Shown: in pieces, positions 23,897-32,843 of the stretch
Layout: each line of letters begins with the position of its first letter
Numbering within the stretch: the stretch's first letter is position 1
Assembly: GCA_002071445.1 (NCBI GenBank)
Contig: MWFE01000062.1
Span: 1-64,000, forward strand
From: Bacteroidetes bacterium ADurb.Bin008
GTDB lineage: Bacteria; Bacteroidota; Bacteroidia; Bacteroidales; Tenuifilaceae
DNA length: 64,000 bases
Direction: 5' to 3'
The notes under the pieces: generated by a model
What the model was told of the DNA's origin: nothing
Databases searched by the model: none
What the model saw: the letters and a program-made list of their open reading frames with translations, nothing else
Made by a program: the position numbers and the translations under genes

Positions 23897-24688
23897 TCAA
23901 ACCACACCAAAAACCCACGCGTTGAAAAGCAGGATGATGACCACCAGAAACCAACGGATAAACCCTGCACCCCAATTCACCGCCAGCCGCGATGCCAGGT
24001 AGCCCCCAATGATATTGCCAATGGATGATATAAGGCCGATTCTGTAGTCAACCTGATGGTGCAGGACGAATACCAGCAGGGCAAACGGGCTGTAGATAAA
24101 CACCGAAAGTACCTTGATGGCGTTGGCTTTAACCAAATCGAATCCCAACCTTAGCACAAGGGCTGCAACAAGGAAAATGCCTACCCCAATGTGCGTAAAC
24201 CCACCGTACAGCCCGATGCCAAAGAAGAGTAACAGCTGTGGAAGGGTTATCCTTTTGTTAGCCTTTTCCAACTGACCCTCTGCCCATTTTTCGGGGCTTT
24301 GGAAAAGGAAGAAAATCATGCCTAACATGATAAGCGCCAAGGCTTTTTCGAAAATTTTGACATTGAGTATGGCTGCTATTTGCGCTCCCAAAATGGAGCC
24401 GATGGCCACGGGAATGGATATTATCAGCCCTTTCCTCCAGCTGAGCACTCCCTGTTTTTTGAACGACAGGGTGGAGGTGAGGGTTTGCAGAATTACGCCA
24501 AGCCTGATGGTGCCGTTGGCAATATTGGCCGGCATGCCCATGAACATGAAAAGGGAATAGGTAATCACCGTGCCGCTACCCGCAAGGGTATTGATAAAGC
24601 CAACCAAAAATCCGGCCAGGATGAGAATGGATATTACCTGCCACGTGTAGAGGTTTGCCGGGTCCTGAATGAATTCGGCTATGCCCAT
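23897..24688 (-). CDS. TauE/SafE-family membrane permease
   Basis: A 263-residue integral membrane protein with about eight hydrophobic segments. The family signature is visible in both halves: GFLVGFINTLAGSGTVITYS near residue 30, and GIGLYGGFTHIGVGIFLVAALVL near residue 160. TauE/SafE proteins export sulfite, sulfoacetate or other organosulfur anions; the substrate here cannot be told. ATG at 24688 lies three bases after the smpB stop, so the two are co-transcribed, though no functional link to trans-translation is known. No clear terminator follows. Confidence 0.85.
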   Translation of the reverse strand: MGIAEFIQDPANLYTWQVISILILAGFLVGFINTLAGSGTVITYSLFMFMGMPANIANGTIRLGVILQTLTSTLSFKKQGVLSWRKGLIISIPVAIGSILGAQIAAILNVKIFEKALALIMLGMIFFLFQSPEKWAEGQLEKANKRITLPQLLLFFGIGLYGGFTHIGVGIFLVAALVLRLGFDLVKANAIKVLSVFIYSPFALLVFVLHHQVDYRIGLISSIGNIIGGYLASRLAVNWGAGFIRWFLVVIILLFNAWVFGVV

Positions 24689-24691
24689 GCC

Positions 24692-25147
24692 TTAGTATTT
24701 CTGTAATCGGTCCATTTCGCGTTTCGACTCCTTCTTCTTCTGGTCTTCGCGCTTGTCATGTACCTTTTTACCACGCGCCAACCCGATATCCACCTTGGCC
24801 AGACCTTTCTCGTCGATAAATAGCTTGAGGGCCACTATGGTCAATCCCTTCTCTTTGGTGCTGCGCGAGAGCTTTCGCAGTTCGGTTCGGTTCAGCAGGA
24901 GTTTCCTTTCCCGTTTGGGTTCGTGGTTGTTGTAGGTGCCATACGAGTATTCGGCCACGTGCATCCCCGTAAGCCACAGCTCGTTGCCTATGAATTTGCA
25001 GTAGGCATCCACAAGGCTTGCCTTTCCCATGCGGATGGATTTTATCTCGGTACCGGTGAGCACAATGCCTGCGGTGAATGTTTCCAGTATCTCGAAGAGG
25101 AAGGAAGCCCTTTTATTTTTGATAACAACCCTGTTTTCAGAACTCAT
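24692..25147 (-). CDS. smpB: SsrA-binding protein SmpB
   Basis: SmpB binds tmRNA and brings it to stalled ribosomes in trans-translation. The 151-residue protein shows the full beta-barrel core ([48 protein letters not shown]) and the basic C-terminal tail ([19 protein letters not shown]) that enters the decoding site. It is first in a two-gene unit with the TauE-type permease and divergent from miaA. No tmRNA gene was recognised in the window. Confidence 0.96.
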   Translation of the reverse strand: MSSENRVVIKNKRASFLFEILETFTAGIVLTGTEIKSIRMGKASLVDAYCKFIGNELWLTGMHVAEYSYGTYNNHEPKRERKLLLNRTELRKLSRSTKEKGLTIVALKLFIDEKGLAKVDIGLARGKKVHDKREDQKKKESKREMDRLQKY

Positions 25148-25274
25148 AACCCATGCATACAGTTGAAATGGTGTGTAAAAAACGACCCCAAAAGTACTGA
25201 AAAAAACGCTGATACTGCCGGGATAGCAGTTTTTTAAAAAGCAACTTCAAAAATAGCTAAATTTATGGCATCCG

Positions 25275-25303
25275 TTGCCATTCTCTTTTTCCTGATACCT
25301 TTG
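25275..25303 (+). promoter_or_regulatory. Bacteroidetes-type promoter for miaA
   Basis: TTG at 25275-25277 and TACCTTTG at 25296-25303 are spaced by 18 bases, close to the TTG/TAnnTTTG consensus. The miaA ATG follows 22 bases later. Confidence 0.55.
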
Positions 25304-25325
25304 TGCAGAAAAATGTATTATAGCC

Positions 25326-26258
25326 ATGGAAATTCCCAACCCCAAAGGGTATAACCTGATTACCATTCTTGGCCCCACCGCAGGGGGAAAAACCGCTGTG
25401 GCTGCAAATCTGGCATTTGCCATTGGGGGCGAGGTGATTAGCGGCGATTCGCGGCAGGTTTACAGGGGCATGGACTTGGGAACCGGTAAGGATCTGCACG
25501 ATTACACGGTAAATGGCAAGCAGGTTCCCTACCACCTCATTGACATTGTGGATGCGGGGTATCAGCTGAATGTTTATGAGTATCAGCAGCACTTCGTGGA
25601 AGCATTTAACGACATATCCGGGCGTGGGGCGTTTCCCATTCTCTGCGGTGGGTCGGGGATGTATATCGAAGCGGCAATTAAGGGTTACAAGCTGATTGCC
25701 GTTCCCGAAAACCCCGAACTCAGGGGCAAACTTGCCTCCCTGGAGATGCATGAGCTGGAGGAGATGCTGAAATCGTATAAGCAGCTGCACAACCAAACCG
25801 ATACGGTGAATCGTAAAAGGTTGGTACGTGCCATTGAGATTGAGGAGTACTATGCCAGAGTGGGGGAGGGAGAGCATAGCTACCCCCGGCTGCAAAACAT
25901 CATCTTTGGTATCGCATTTCCACGGCATCAGCAGCGCGAACGGATTACCCAAAGGCTGAAGCAAAGGCTGGACGAGGGTATGGTTGATGAGGTGAAAAGC
26001 CTGTTGGATAAAGGCATAAAGCCTCCGGAGTTGATTTACTACGGGCTGGAGTACAAGTGGATAACAAGGTTTCTCATGGGAGAAATTGGCTACCACGAGA
26101 TGTTTGCCGGGCTGAATACCGCCATTCACCAGTTTGGCAAGCGACAGATGACCTGGTTCAGAAAAATGGAGAGAAGCGGAATACCCATTCACTGGATTGA
26201 CGGGAATATCCCTCTGGAGCAAAAAATAGAGGCGATTTTAACCTTAATTGGCAAGTAG
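25326..26258 (+). CDS. miaA: tRNA dimethylallyltransferase
   Basis: MiaA transfers a dimethylallyl group to the N6 of A37 in tRNAs reading UNN codons. The 310-residue protein has the P-loop GPTAGGKT (16-23), the catalytic region GDSRQVYRGMDLGTGK, the HLIDIVD motif, the CGGSGMYIEA segment and the C-terminal RQMTWFRK motif. Length and motif order are normal. It is monocistronic, with its own promoter, and the nucleoside kinase downstream has a separate one. Bacteroidetes often carry two miaA copies; whether another exists cannot be judged here. Confidence 0.93.
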   Translation: MEIPNPKGYNLITILGPTAGGKTAVAANLAFAIGGEVISGDSRQVYRGMDLGTGKDLHDYTVNGKQVPYHLIDIVDAGYQLNVYEYQQHFVEAFNDISGRGAFPILCGGSGMYIEAAIKGYKLIAVPENPELRGKLASLEMHELEEMLKSYKQLHNQTDTVNRKRLVRAIEIEEYYARVGEGEHSYPRLQNIIFGIAFPRHQQRERITQRLKQRLDEGMVDEVKSLLDKGIKPPELIYYGLEYKWITRFLMGEIGYHEMFAGLNTAIHQFGKRQMTWFRKMERSGIPIHWIDGNIPLEQKIEAILTLIGK

Positions 26259-26510
26259 CCCATCCATTTGAAATTAGCTTTTTAAAGAGTTTAAAATGTC
26301 TTTTTTTGGCCAATGACTGTGCATTGGGTTTTAGTCGCTATAAACCCGAAATGGCTGACGCCACCCTGAACGATAGTTAAAAATAAGAGTTAGTGCCTGT
26401 TTTTTAATCTTTTATAGATTTTTGTGTGTTCCTGATATTGCATAATGATATAGCCACAGTTAAGTAAAATATTAATCTTGCTGAAAAAATGTGTGTCGGG
26501 TATGCCTATG

Positions 26511-26541
26511 TTGCTTTTATCTTTTCCTATTACTACCTTTG
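26511..26541 (+). promoter_or_regulatory. Bacteroidetes-type promoter for the nucleoside kinase
   Basis: TTG at about 26511 and an exact TACCTTTG at 26534-26541 are spaced by about 20 bases, ending 24 bases before the ATG at 26566. Its position inside the upstream-extended open frame supports starting the gene at 26566 rather than 26491. The rest of the 26259-26565 gap holds nothing recognisable. Confidence 0.55.
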
Positions 26542-26565
26542 ATTCCACAACGAATAGATTTAGCC

Positions 26566-28236
26566 ATGAAACGCGACGTTCAGATAATCTGCGAAAATAC
26601 CGGTAAGAGAGAATTAATCAAACCGGGACTAAGCCTACTGGAAGTATCACAGGCCATAGGCGTAAAACTTGCTCATCCCATACTGGGAGCAATGGTCAAC
26701 AACGAGCTTAGGGAGTTGGATTACTGTATTTACAGCCCCAAGACCATCCGCTTCATCGATATTACCCATCCTGCAGGGATGAGGATGTACCAGCGCAGCC
26801 TTTTCTTCCTGCTGAGTAAGGCCGTCAGGGATGTTGTTCCGGGGGGAAAACTAAGGATAGAACACTCGGTGTCCAAGGGTTTTTACTGCGAAATTGAGGG
26901 TCTTAATGAGTCGTTGGAGTATCCCCTCATTTTTTCCATTAGCGACAGAATGCACGAGATTGTTGACCAAAACCTACCCTTTAGCAGGGATAAGGTGCTC
27001 ACCACCGATGTGGTGAAGCTATTCAGAGATTTAGGCGACGATGAAAAGGCCAACCTGTTCGAAACTCGTTCCACCCTCTACACTTCGGTGTATTACCTCA
27101 ACGATTCTGTGGATTATTTCTTTGGTAGTCTGGTGCCGTCAACGGGTTACCTCAAGGTGTTCGATTTGGTGAAGTACTATCAGGGAATGCTCCTGATGGT
27201 GCCAAAACGCAGCAACCCAAACGAGATGGAGGATATTGTGCTGCAGAATAAGATGTTCGACATCTTTCGCGAGTATCGCGAGTGGGTTGATATTATCGGC
27301 GTGAGCAGTGTGGCCACCATCAATAAGCAGGTGCAGCAGGGCGGGGCAGGCGAGCTGATAAAGATTTCGGAAGCCCTTCACGAGCGCAAGGTGATTCAGA
27401 TAGCCGACCAGATATACTCCCGCAGGGACAAAGTACGCATCGTGCTGATATCGGGGCCTTCGTCATCGGGCAAAACAACTTTTGCCAAGCGAATAGCCGT
27501 GCAGCTTAAGGTTTCGGGGCTGAAGCCCTACACCATTTCGCTTGACAACTACTTTGTGGACAGGGAGAAAACTCCCCGCGACGAACATGGCGAGTACGAT
27601 TTCGAAACCATCCATGCCCTGGATATTGAGTATTTCAACCAAGACCTTATCCGCTTGCTCAGAGGCGAGGAGGTGGAGTTACCCAAGTTCTCATTCGAAA
27701 CGGGTAAGCGCTTTTTCGATGGCACCAAGCTGGCCATCGAGAGCAACGGTATAATCATCATTGAGGGTATTCATGCCCTGAACCCGGAACTGACCCACCT
27801 GATTGAAAGCGAGAGGAAGTTCAGAATCTACATCTCGGCGCTCACATCGCTCTCCATCGATGGCACCAACCGCATTCCCACCACAGACAACCGATTGATT
27901 CGCAGGATAATCCGCGATTATCGCTATCGCTCTTACAGCGCACTCGACACCATATCGCGGTGGGAAAGCGTCCGCAGGGGCGAGGACAGGTATATTTTCC
28001 CCTATCAAGAGGAAGCCGATGTGATGTTCAATACTTCGCTGCTCTACGAGTTTGGTATCCTTAAGCCCTTTGCCGAACCCATTCTGGCACAGGTACCCAT
28101 GAACGTGCCCGAGTATGCCGAAGCAAGGCGCTTGCTGAAGTTCCTCAGCTACTTTGTGGGCATCCCCTACGATGAGATTCCTCCCACATCAATCCTCAGG
28201 GAGTTTTTGGGAGGAAGTACGTTCTCCTACAAGTAG
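26566..28236 (+). CDS. TGS-domain nucleoside (uridine-type) kinase
   Basis: A 556-residue protein of the Bacteroidetes/Firmicutes nucleoside kinase family: an N-terminal TGS-like domain (ICENTGKRELIKPGLSLLEV), a threonyl-tRNA-synthetase second-additional-domain-like region (about 60-180), then a phosphoribulokinase/uridine kinase domain with Walker A GPSSSGKTT at 297-305, LDNYFVDREKTPRDEHGEYDFE, and IIIEGIHALNPEL. It probably phosphorylates uridine/cytidine or a related nucleoside in salvage. ATG at 26566 was chosen because it follows a good promoter and gives the family N-terminus. Confidence 0.88.
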   Translation: MKRDVQIICENTGKRELIKPGLSLLEVSQAIGVKLAHPILGAMVNNELRELDYCIYSPKTIRFIDITHPAGMRMYQRSLFFLLSKAVRDVVPGGKLRIEHSVSKGFYCEIEGLNESLEYPLIFSISDRMHEIVDQNLPFSRDKVLTTDVVKLFRDLGDDEKANLFETRSTLYTSVYYLNDSVDYFFGSLVPSTGYLKVFDLVKYYQGMLLMVPKRSNPNEMEDIVLQNKMFDIFREYREWVDIIGVSSVATINKQVQQGGAGELIKISEALHERKVIQIADQIYSRRDKVRIVLISGPSSSGKTTFAKRIAVQLKVSGLKPYTISLDNYFVDREKTPRDEHGEYDFETIHALDIEYFNQDLIRLLRGEEVELPKFSFETGKRFFDGTKLAIESNGIIIIEGIHALNPELTHLIESERKFRIYISALTSLSIDGTNRIPTTDNRLIRRIIRDYRYRSYSALDTISRWESVRRGEDRYIFPYQEEADVMFNTSLLYEFGILKPFAEPILAQVPMNVPEYAEARRLLKFLSYFVGIPYDEIPPTSILREFLGGSTFSYK

Positions 28237-28261
28237 TGTGACGATATACGGGTTGAGTGCC

Positions 28262-30169
28262 TTACCGCTCAACCCTCAGTTTGGCATTCCAATACCTATC
28301 CCCGCTGTTGAGGGTTACTATGTAGAATCCCCGTGGGAGATGGTGTGCCCATACCGCAATTTCCTGTTCCCCGCTCATCGCATATTCACTTCTAAATATC
28401 TCTTGACCAATGGTATTGCTTATGGTAATTACTGCTCGTTCGGAAATGCTGTGGGGGAGCGATATTCTGAATTGGCCGCCATTGGGATTGGGGAAAATGG
28501 AAAGGGAAGAACCTTCCGTGATGGCTGGCGACGAGACGGGTGGTGTAACATAAATCACTACACTGTCGCGGCTTTCGTTGCATGGGTCGGAAACGGTGAG
28601 GAAGAAGGTGGTGGTCTCCTGTGGCGTGGCCACAGGATTTCGGCAATCTGTGCAGCTAAGATACTCCGAGTCGTCCCACACGTACTGCGACAGGAAATCG
28701 CCACCGCTACCGTGCAGGGTAACTGACTCTCCCCTGACAATGGTTGTGTCATTCCCCGCATCGGCTTGGGTTATGGGGTAAACGATTACATCGTGTGTAA
28801 TCTCGTCCGATTTCGTTGTGTTGGAAGCCGTGAGGCTAACCGTGTAGGTACCGGACTCGTTGTACTTGTGACTCGGGTTTTGCAACGAAGACGTGTTCCC
28901 ATCGCCAAAATCCCAGTGGAAGTTGTAGGCATTCTGCGATTGCGATGTGAAATAAATGTTGTCGCCATGGCACCCAATATCGGGAGTATGGGTAAATGCC
29001 GCCGTTACATCGGCCGTGTCGGTAACAAACAGCAGCAGTGAAAGGGTATCGTACGTAACGGGTGTGCATTGCTCGTTCCTCACGGCCAGGGTCACCGAAT
29101 ATTCACCACCTTTGGTGTAGGTGTGCATAGGGTTTTTTAGGCTTGAAGTGTTGCTGCTCCCGCTATCGGTATCGCCAAAATTCCATGCGTAGTGAGTGGC
29201 ATTTGTGCTTGTATTGAAGAACTGCACATCAACAAACCTGTCGGAGGGGTGGAGAACGGGAGCAAGAGGATAGTAAAAAAATCCTGCCCTGGGGGGCAGA
29301 CAGCGTAGCGAGTCGATGAAATCAACGGTATGGATAACATCGCCGGCCTCGGTGCGCAATCCGTGTGCCTTAAGCACCGGCTGTCCGAAAAGGGGTGAAA
29401 ACCACTGGATTAGCAATTCGGTTCGGGGCAATGCCAATGTATCGCCTTGGTAGATTAGCGAATCGGTTACTTCGATGGTGGTGAACATGCGCAGGGTTTG
29501 CGGGAACGACGTGTATGGCGTAACCAGTGAACCCCAGCCGTCAACCGTGTTAACCCTCTTTTGAATCCGCCTTGCGGATAAATCGTAGCCAAAGGGCTCA
29601 AGGTTGATATAGAAACCCGAGTTGCTGGAATCGGCGTTTTGGTATGCTATGGGAAATACGTAATTCACGTCGGGTTGGCTGAAGGGAATGGTTAAGGGCG
29701 CCGAATTGCCCCCCACCTGTGCTGTTATGCCAATCATGGTTGTTTCCACCTTGTTGTTGCTTTTCTTTTGGAACTCAGTGTAGTCGGAAATTTCAGCCTC
29801 GGCCAGGCTGAAGTCCTGCTCGCTTTTCAGCGCCATATTGCTCAGTGCAACCCATTGGGCCAGGCAGCCAATGTAATTACCACCCGAGGCCACACAGGTA
29901 AACATGAAACTTTCGAAGTATCCCGACTGGTTGGGTCCCACAAACCACTCCTCGTTTTGTTCGGCAATCTCCATTTCGGAATAGTCCCATACCATATTCT
30001 CCCCGGTATAGTCAAAGGCTAAACCCACCAAATCAACCACATTTACTTTGCTGTAAATGTAGCTGCTATCCACCGCAGCGTAGTGGGTATGCTGGTACTG
30101 TACTTATCCCAATCCTCTGATTGTCAGCAAGAAAATCAGTGCGATTAGCAGTTGGTATCGTTTCTTCAT
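28262..30169 (-). pseudogene. PKD-domain T9SS-exported protein interrupted by an in-frame TAA
   Basis: Read from ATG at 30169, the frame encodes a signal peptide (MKKRYQLLIALIFLLTIRGLG), then a TAA stop at 30106-30104, and then continues in the same frame as VQYQHTHYAAVDSSYIY for more than 600 residues to 28262. Restoring the stop to CAA would give Gln exactly after the hydrophobic segment, as expected at a Bacteroidetes cleavage site. The body has two PKD-type domains (YAWNFGDTDSGSS..., FHWDFGDGNTSS...) and a T9SS sorting domain (LSIFPNPNGGQFRIS). Without the signal peptide the only start left is an internal GTG at 30073, and the product could not be exported. Calling it a pseudogene assumes the base is real and not recoded. 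Confidence 0.8.
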
Positions 30170-30331
30170 GGCCGGAATGGTTTTAGTGAAATCAACTTGC
30201 AATTTAGCCTTTTTACCGTAATTAATGTAAGGGATAATTTTAATGTTTTTTATTTTTCAGGGCATTCGCTGGAGGATAGATTGTTCTTAACCTCAACAAT
30301 TTCGTGGCTTCAGGCTTTTTTGGAGAAAGTC

Positions 30332-30385
30332 AAAAAAAAGGGGTGAAGTATTTGATAATTAACACAAACGCATACTTCACCCCTT
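30332..30385 (-). terminator. Terminator of trpB
   Basis: On the minus strand a perfect 14-base-pair stem (AAGGGGTGAAGTAT / ATACTTCACCCCTT) with a 20-base loop is followed by a T-rich tract. It begins ten bases after the trpB stop. Confidence 0.8.
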
Positions 30386-30394
30386 ACACTGAAA

Positions 30395-31615
30395 TTAAAT
30401 ACCAAACTGCTCAAAGTCCCTTTCTGCATCCTTATCGCCTCTGCCTGAAAGGTTGATAATGGCCAGGCTGCCTTTGCCCTTCAAAATTCTGCAAGCAAGC
30501 GCAATCGCATGGCTCGACTCAATGGCAGGAATAATGCCCTCAAGCCTCGAGAGCAATTTGTAGCCTTCAATGGCCTCGGCATCGGTTACGGGGTAGTATG
30601 ATGCCCTGCCCGTATCCTTCAAGTTGGCATGTTGCGGGCTAATCCCGGGGTAATCCAATCCGGCAGCAATGGAGTGCGATTCAACCGGATTACCTTCCTC
30701 ATCAACAAGGCAGTATGAGTAGGTTCCCTGAAATACGGCAGGTTTACCCATGGACAGCGTGGCTGCGGTATTTTCGGGCGTTGCATTGCCACCGCCTTCG
30801 GCACCGTAAAGTGCCACCTCCGCATCGTCCAGAAAGCCTGAGAAAAGACCAATGGCGTTTGAACCACCCCCCACACATGCAAATGCGCACTGTGGCAATC
30901 GCCCCTCGGCGTTCAGAATTTGTGCCCGTGCCTCTTGCCCAATCACGCTCTGGAAGTAGCCAACCATGCGGGGGTAGGGATGGGGACCCACCTGCGAACC
31001 CAGCAGGTAGTAGGAGCTCGGATGTTCGATGTAGTAACCCAACGCCGCATCAACGGCATCCTTCAGGGTTTTCGAACCCTGTTCGGTGGGTATCACCTCG
31101 GCACCCAGCAGTTTCATCCTCTTCACATTTAGTTCCTGTCGCTTAACGTCAATGGCTCCCATGAACACTTTGCAGGGAATACCCATAAGGGCTGCAGCCG
31201 TGGCTGTGGCCACGCCATGCTGTCCGGCCCCCGTTTCGGCAATTATCTCCCTGGCACCCATGTGCTTGGCTACCAGTATCTGTCCTATGGTATTGTTAAT
31301 TTTATGCGCTCCGGTATGGTTCAAATCCTCACGTTTCAGGTAGATGATGGAGCCCACATGGTCGCTCAGCCTGCGGGCATAGTAAAGCGGCGAGGGTCGC
31401 CCGGCGTAGGTCTTTAGATAGTGAATAAGTTCCCTTTGAAACTTGTCGGTTTTCACTATGCTGTCGAACGAATCGGACAGCCTTTCCAACGGCTTTGCCA
31501 AAACCGGAGGTACGTATGCACCGCCATAGCGGCCATAGATGCCATTGTCGTGGTTTAACATGGAGTTGAGAGGCATAACCTCCACTTGGGTATTAATGGT
31601 ATTGATTGTTTTCAT
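30395..31615 (-). CDS. trpB: Tryptophan synthase beta chain
   Basis: TrpB joins indole and L-serine to make tryptophan, using PLP. The PLP lysine is Lys105 in HTGAHKINNTIG, followed by the AETGAGQHGVATATAAA loop and the phosphate-binding GGGSNAIG motif. Substrate-interaction segments (GRYGGAYVPP at the N-terminus) fit the TrpB1 type that normally pairs with TrpA, yet no trpA or other trp gene is adjacent. The 406-residue length is normal. The frame extends upstream to a TTG at 31651, but ATG at 31615 is the first standard start. Expression is almost certainly controlled by the attenuator at 31821-31945. Confidence 0.94.
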   Translation of the reverse strand: MKTINTINTQVEVMPLNSMLNHDNGIYGRYGGAYVPPVLAKPLERLSDSFDSIVKTDKFQRELIHYLKTYAGRPSPLYYARRLSDHVGSIIYLKREDLNHTGAHKINNTIGQILVAKHMGAREIIAETGAGQHGVATATAAALMGIPCKVFMGAIDVKRQELNVKRMKLLGAEVIPTEQGSKTLKDAVDAALGYYIEHPSSYYLLGSQVGPHPYPRMVGYFQSVIGQEARAQILNAEGRLPQCAFACVGGGSNAIGLFSGFLDDAEVALYGAEGGGNATPENTAATLSMGKPAVFQGTYSYCLVDEEGNPVESHSIAAGLDYPGISPQHANLKDTGRASYYPVTDAEAIEGYKLLSRLEGIIPAIESSHAIALACRILKGKGSLAIINLSGRGDKDAERDFEQFGI

Positions 31616-31669
31616 TTTCTTCTTGTTTTTACTGATTTGGTATTGATACAATGTTTATGGTTTTAATAT

Positions 31670-31739
31670 CGTATTGCTTAATGCGATACGGTATGCACCC
31701 GCGTAGGGCGCAAGCTGAATTTTGGCGGGAAGCCCCGCC
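31670..31739 (-). promoter_or_regulatory. Three stem-loops in the trpB leader RNA after the attenuator
   Basis: Between the terminator and trpB the minus-strand RNA can form GGCGGG/CCCGCC (31724-31739), GCGCCC/GGGUGC with a G-U pair (31695-31711) and CGUAUCGC/GCAAUACG with one mismatch (31670-31690). None is followed by a T tract. Their role is unknown; they may protect the processed mRNA or position the ribosome. Confidence 0.4.
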
Positions 31740-31820
31740 AGCACCATGCCCAAATCAGTATGAGGAAGAAAATCGGTGGCATATCTTTTATTGCGATATG
31801 TTGTTCAAGTCGGTTAGTGT

Positions 31821-31850
31821 TAAAAAAAAACCGCAGGGTAACTCCTGCGG
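31821..31850 (-). terminator. Attenuator terminator upstream of trpB
   Basis: On the minus strand CCGCAGG-AGTTAC-CCTGCGG is a perfect seven-base-pair hairpin followed by nine T. It lies about 205 bases before the trpB start and 26 bases after the leader-peptide stop, so it would end transcription before the gene. Confidence 0.88.
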
Positions 31851-31895
31851 CAAACTATCAATAACATGCATAGCAACTACGGCCTATGCCACAGG
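31844..31895 (-). promoter_or_regulatory. Antiterminator pairing of the trp leader
   Basis: In the minus-strand RNA, CCUGUGGCA (31895-31887, inside the leader-peptide codons) pairs over nine positions with UGCCGCAGG (31852-31844), which includes the 5' arm of the terminator. The two structures exclude each other. A third option, GCAUAG/CUAUGC just downstream of the first strand, would pair away the leader side. A ribosome stalled at the Trp codons (31921-31913) leaves the antiterminator strand free, whereas one reaching the stop at 31879-31877 covers it. This is the classic low-Trp on, high-Trp off logic. Confidence 0.78.
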
Positions 31896-31945
31896 AATGA
31901 GACAAACCCGTGCCACCACCATGCTATATTGCTATACATTACCAT
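31877..31945 (-). CDS. trpL: trp leader peptide (attenuator peptide)
   Basis: A 22-codon frame, ATG at 31945 to TAG at 31877. It begins MVMYSNIA, then three consecutive Trp codons (TGG TGG TGG, 31921-31913), and ends with FLWHRP including a fourth Trp. Four Trp in 22 residues, three in a row, placed at the right distance before mutually exclusive hairpins, identify it as a regulatory leader rather than a chance frame. As usual in Bacteroidetes, no Shine-Dalgarno sequence is visible. It is the sensor of charged tRNA-Trp for the downstream solo trpB. Confidence 0.85.
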   Translation of the reverse strand: MVMYSNIAWWWHGFVSFLWHRP

Positions 31946-32126
31946 GAACTTTAATTTTTATAGCCATACAAATAAAAGCAAAATTTCATTCTATTGGCAT
32001 AAAATCGCGAAGAAAAATTAAAAATCTTCAGTAATCAACTGTTTGAAATATTTATAATGATGGCAAAATACATATATTCACGACTTTATCCTCGATTAGT
32101 TTTGCTTATCCCCGCTAATTTCAAAA

Positions 32127-32837
32127 CTACATCAGGCTTATTGCATGGTGTATGTAGAAATAGTTGGCCACATCGTAGTATGAAAAGTTGGCCATACTCA
32201 GCCGCCCATAGGGAAAGGTTTTGCTTTGTGCCGTTTGCTGTAGCTGTTGGTATGTGGCATTTAGGCTAAGATTGTAAAGCGACGAGAGTATGAGCAACTC
32301 TTCATGGGGATTGCTGTCGATGATTGCGCTAAACCTGTTTTGTCCGATGGTCATAAAGCACGCTAAATACTCCATCTGCCATTGGTGCTGCTTGAGCCGT
32401 TTAAGCCGTTCGGTTCGCACGGATTTTACGTTGTCCGGTGTGCTGTACTGTGCTATATGGCTGAAGTTCGACAGTGCTTCATTTTCCATCACTATCGTTT
32501 CCAACTGTTCCACAAACGAGGGTTTCATCTGAAAGCGCCCAATGGAGAAATCGGCGGCCAACGGCCCGTCATCCACATAGGTTAATTCCAGTACCGTTGT
32601 CTCGGCAAAATCTCTAAAACGGTTATACCTTATCAATTCGGGGAAAATAATGGCCATTGCCATACGCTTATCCACATCATACCTTTGGGTCAGGTTGTTA
32701 AAATCGTCGGTTTGCGAGCGCAAGAAGGAGACAGCCTCATGGTACGATTCGCCAAAGTACTCTTGGGGCGATAGGGTATAATCGCCCCAAGAGGCCAATA
32801 AGAATGGGAAAAGGAGTACGGCAAGGACGCGGTACAT
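32127..32837 (-). CDS. Exported protein, possible lysozyme-like fold
   Basis: A 236-residue protein with a signal peptide (MYRVLAVLLFPFLLASWGD). The central part recalls lytic transglycosylase or lysozyme domains: DVDKRMAMAIIFPELIRYNRF puts a Glu after a helix where the catalytic Glu would be, and SIGRFQMKPSFV resembles the G.FQ.. segment that follows it. The similarity is weak and read by eye, so muramidase activity is only a suggestion. It starts six bases after the stop of the larger lipoprotein gene, and the two are surely co-transcribed. Confidence 0.6.
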   Translation of the reverse strand: MYRVLAVLLFPFLLASWGDYTLSPQEYFGESYHEAVSFLRSQTDDFNNLTQRYDVDKRMAMAIIFPELIRYNRFRDFAETTVLELTYVDDGPLAADFSIGRFQMKPSFVEQLETIVMENEALSNFSHIAQYSTPDNVKSVRTERLKRLKQHQWQMEYLACFMTIGQNRFSAIIDSNPHEELLILSSLYNLSLNATYQQLQQTAQSKTFPYGRLSMANFSYYDVANYFYIHHAISLM

Positions 32838-32843
32838 GTTTGT

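Noticed and set aside
25263..26222. 319-codon minus-strand frame opposite miaA
   Set aside because: It mirrors miaA, which has all family motifs and a promoter; the antisense frame has no recognisable domain.
30104..30106. Stop-codon recoding in the PKD protein
   Set aside because: The codon is TAA, not used for selenocysteine or pyrrolysine, and no recoding signal is visible; a point mutation or sequence error is simpler.
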